NCBI GenBank assembly: GCA_964521065.1
Contig: CAZFPQ010000096.1
Coordinates: forward strand, 1 to 23,806
Direction: 5' to 3'
From: CAYVAP01 sp964521065
GTDB taxonomy: Bacteria > Bacteroidota > Bacteroidia > J057
DNA: 23,806 bases
The notes under the pieces were generated by a model. The model searched no databases, had not been told where the DNA came from, and was given only the letters and a program-made list of their open reading frames with translations. Positions 21,440 through 23,806 of the stretch are shown here, one piece after another; positions within the stretch are counted from its first letter, which is position 1, and every line of letters starts with the position of its first letter. Both the position numbers and the translations under genes were made by a program.

Positions 21440-22921
21440 ATGAAAAATCATTCAATTTTCCTGTTCTTTTTTGGCGGAATTTGCTTGCTGCTCATTTTTT
21501 CGGCTTGCGAATCTGCCTACTATCCCTCCATGCGTCAGGATGAAGCCTTTGCCTACACGGATTCAGGCATAGAAGGTGAGCAATATAATTCCATCGTAGA
21601 AAACCCATTCTTCCGTACCGATGAGCAGCCCGTTTCGACTTTTTCGGTAGATGCAGATGGCGGAGCCTACAGCAATTTCCGTCGGATCATCCGCAGCGGC
21701 CTAATCCCACCTCCGGAGGCAATCAGGACAGAAGAATTCATCAACTACTTCAACTACGACTTTCAAGAACCCAAGGCTGGAGAAGACATTAGTTTACAAG
21801 GGGAAATCAGCAGTTGTCCTTGGGCTACGGATCATCGACTGATAAGCATAGGAATCAAAGGACGGACCCTACCAGAAATTCCTACTTCTAACTTAGTACT
21901 TTTGATAGATGTTTCAGGTTCCATGAGTTCTCCTGACAAGCTGCCCCTTCTTAAAGATGCTTTGGTCTTACTGGTAGAACAATTTAGACCAGAGGATAGA
22001 ATAGCTCTAGTGACCTACGCTGGCTCATCAAAAGTGGCTCTAAATTCCACTCCTGGCGATCAAAAAGAAAAAATCCTCAAAGCCATTGAAAAACTCAAGA
22101 CCGGAGGCAGTACGGGGGGCGCAAAAGGAATAGCGACTGCTTACGAAATTGCCGAGGAAAACTTCATTCCCAATGGAAACAATCGGGTTGTCATGGCTAC
22201 GGATGGAGATTTCAACGTCGGCATCAGCAGCCAGGAAGAACTAATTGATTTAATCGAGGAAAAAAGAGAAACGGGTGTTTTTCTCACCACCATTGGGACG
22301 GGAAGCGGAAATTATCAAGAGGGGAAAATGGAGCAAATAGCCAATCATGGCAATGGAACCTATGAGTACTTGGATGATATCAAGCAAGCCGAAAAGTTAT
22401 TCGTTCATGAGTATTCCAAATTGTTTACGGTGGCAAAAGATGTCAAAGTTCAAGTAAAATTCAATCCTGAAATCATCCAGGCCTATCGCTTAATTGGCTA
22501 TGAAAATCGGGTTTTGAGTGAGGAAGATTTCGAAAACGACAGTACTGATGGCGGAGAAATTGGTGCTGGTCAGACCATTGCGGCTTTATATGAAGTCGTC
22601 CCACAAATAGATATTGCGAGCAAACAAGCTCCCAGTTTTAGCGTTCAATTTAGGTACAAAAAGCCCTCCCAAAATCGAAGTCGTGCGCTGAGCTTAGAGA
22701 TTGAAGATGGAGGCATGGATTTTGGCCAAGCCTCCGAAAATCATCGCTGGGCCGCTGCGGTGGCAAGTTTCGCTTTGGTTGCTCGAGGTTCAAGTCATAA
22801 GGGAACCGCTAATTTCCCCATGGTAATTAACTGGATGGAGCAGGCCTTGGAGTTTGACCCGCATAATTATCGAAGCGGTGCCCTTGAGCTAGCTAGAGAA
22901 GCAAGTCGAATGTATGATTAG
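21440..22921 (+). CDS. VWA-domain lipoprotein (YfbK-like)
   Basis: A 493-residue lipoprotein: hydrophobic signal 5-20, lipobox FSAC with Cys23. A conserved N-terminal VWA-associated region (about 58-130: FSVDADGGAYSNFRR, IRTEEFINYFNYDF) precedes a von Willebrand A domain (about 150-330) whose metal site is complete: Asp157-Ser159-Ser161 in DVSGSMS, Thr225 in GGSTGG, Asp255 in ATDGD. A C-terminal DUF3520-like part (about 345-493) closes the protein, typical of the E. coli YfbK group. Probably binds a protein ligand in the envelope; ligand unknown. It ends 5 bases before the convergent amidase gene. Confidence 0.9.
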   Translation: MKNHSIFLFFFGGICLLLIFSACESAYYPSMRQDEAFAYTDSGIEGEQYNSIVENPFFRTDEQPVSTFSVDADGGAYSNFRRIIRSGLIPPPEAIRTEEFINYFNYDFQEPKAGEDISLQGEISSCPWATDHRLISIGIKGRTLPEIPTSNLVLLIDVSGSMSSPDKLPLLKDALVLLVEQFRPEDRIALVTYAGSSKVALNSTPGDQKEKILKAIEKLKTGGSTGGAKGIATAYEIAEENFIPNGNNRVVMATDGDFNVGISSQEELIDLIEEKRETGVFLTTIGTGSGNYQEGKMEQIANHGNGTYEYLDDIKQAEKLFVHEYSKLFTVAKDVKVQVKFNPEIIQAYRLIGYENRVLSEEDFENDSTDGGEIGAGQTIAALYEVVPQIDIASKQAPSFSVQFRYKKPSQNRSRALSLEIEDGGMDFGQASENHRWAAAVASFALVARGSSHKGTANFPMVINWMEQALEFDPHNYRSGALELAREASRMYD

Positions 22922-22926
22922 TCAAA

Positions 22927-23806
22927 CTAGCGCGCTTCTTTTAATAAGCCAGCAAACAACCAATCTGCCACCAATTGCCGATTCCTTTCTATTACCAGTC
23001 GAGCTTGGTCATTGCTGTTGCGAATATTCCCCAACTCTATGAATACAGCTGGTGGCTCTGTTTCCCGTAGCATGTGAAGGTCGCGGGTACTCACAGAACC
23101 TTGATAGCCCCTTCCCTTTCGGACCTCTTGATATTTTTGGTCCACAGTCTCTCGCATATAGTAAGCCAAGGTGCGACTGTTCTGGTCACCATTTCGGAAA
23201 TAAAAGTACATATCCGTCGACTCACTCATTCGATCAGAATCTACATGGATCACTACCATGCGCTGATGATAAACACCTCGAGACCGGTTGGTCCTATAAA
23301 GGGTATTTACGGCATCTGATCGCTGAAATAGCCTATCTTTCTGCCCTGGTGGTATGGGAACATCCCCCCAACATGTCTCATCTTTATCACAAGGGAGATA
23401 TTGTCCATCCCTGATTCCATCGTTGGGATCTCGCGTAATTAAATAGACGGTTGCTCCATAGGATAGCAGGTTCCAGGCCAATCTGAGGGTCACGTCATAG
23501 GCGTATTCATCCTCACACAACTGTCGGCCTCCTCGACGTCCTACGGCACCCGGATCAGCACCACCATGACCAGAAACCAAATAGTATACCTTGCCTGATA
23601 GCTGAGTATTTCTGAGCGGGACTTGTTGATATTTTTGGCCAAAAATTGCGTAGGTCCCTCGAATTTTTTCTCCAACACTCGCCCCACTGGAGAGGAGGCC
23701 GTTTTCCTCTCCGCTGTTGTCCGTGAGCATCCGGTCTAAAGGTAGTTCTTCACTTTGGCAATAAAGGCGACTATAGGGAACCCAAAGTTCTCGATCATCG
23801 CGAAAA
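22927..23806 (-). CDS. N-acetylmuramoyl-L-alanine amidase, 5'-truncated by window edge
   Basis: Zinc-dependent peptidoglycan amidase (Amidase_3 type) that cuts between N-acetylmuramic acid and the L-Ala of the stem peptide. The zinc ligand pattern is visible: His in VSGHGGADPGA, Glu in CEDEYAYD, His in VVIHVDS, and the catalytic Glu in FIELGNIRN. The first ATG in the window is at 23730, but the frame stays open to the last base (…FRDDRELWVPYSRLYCQSE…), so the true start and any signal peptide, and perhaps a binding domain such as LysM, lie beyond the edge. The interrupted zinc-site spacing (an insertion around DKDETCWGDVPIPPG) seems an added loop in this subgroup. Convergent with the VWA gene. 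Confidence 0.85.
   Translation of the reverse strand, partial: FRDDRELWVPYSRLYCQSEELPLDRMLTDNSGEENGLLSSGASVGEKIRGTYAIFGQKYQQVPLRNTQLSGKVYYLVSGHGGADPGAVGRRGGRQLCEDEYAYDVTLRLAWNLLSYGATVYLITRDPNDGIRDGQYLPCDKDETCWGDVPIPPGQKDRLFQRSDAVNTLYRTNRSRGVYHQRMVVIHVDSDRMSESTDMYFYFRNGDQNSRTLAYYMRETVDQKYQEVRKGRGYQGSVSTRDLHMLRETEPPAVFIELGNIRNSNDQARLVIERNRQLVADWLFAGLLKEAR

Overview
The window looks like chromosomal DNA from a member of the Bacteroidota, probably a marine or polysaccharide-degrading lineage near Cytophagia/Saprospiria. The evidence is: a C-terminal sorting domain of the type IX secretion system (T9SS) on one enzyme and a gliding-type C-terminus on a large surface protein; bacterial serine palmitoyltransferase; a small Hc1-type histone-like protein; -33/-7 promoter look-alikes (TTG...TTTG) in place of -35/-10 boxes; and little Shine-Dalgarno sequence. 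No tRNA, rRNA, CRISPR array, insertion sequence or phage gene was seen. No gene-free stretch exceeds 300 bases; the longest gaps (about 207, 188 and 148 bases) are described below.

Layout, left to right. (1) 17-2389, minus strand: paaE-paaA-paaB, part of the phenylacetyl-CoA epoxidase operon, continuing off the left edge. Its promoter carries a perfect 10-bp dyad that closely fits the PaaR-type (TetR family) operator. (2) 2501-4330, plus strand: a small lipoprotein and a RecD/Pif1-like SF1B helicase. (3) 4365-8774, minus strand: a four-part secreted GH117 enzyme (regulatory-like domain, GH117, CBM6, T9SS tail) and a secreted beta-propeller ending in an azurin-type cupredoxin. (4) 8963-11137, plus strand: serine palmitoyltransferase with a TTG start, a 58-residue histone-like protein, a terminator, and a TetR regulator. 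(5) 11142-12957, minus strand: a type III polyketide synthase and a methyltransferase. (6) 13043-15595, plus strand: a secreted M14 zinc carboxypeptidase. (7) 15697-21291, minus strand: a 1141-residue lamin-tail-domain surface protein following an MCE/MlaD-type protein, then cobalamin adenosyltransferase with its own terminator, and a lipoprotein. (8) 21440-22921, plus strand: a VWA lipoprotein. (9) 22927 to the right edge, minus strand: an N-acetylmuramoyl-L-alanine amidase whose 5' end lies outside the window.

Most genes are housekeeping or lifestyle genes of known families. The most testable new points are: the PaaR-like operator paired with a candidate regulator 8 kb away; the multidomain GH117 protein with an unusual long dyad in its upstream region; the propeller-cupredoxin fusion; and the PKS III-methyltransferase pair. 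I saw no clear evidence of a wholly new multi-gene defence or mobile system.
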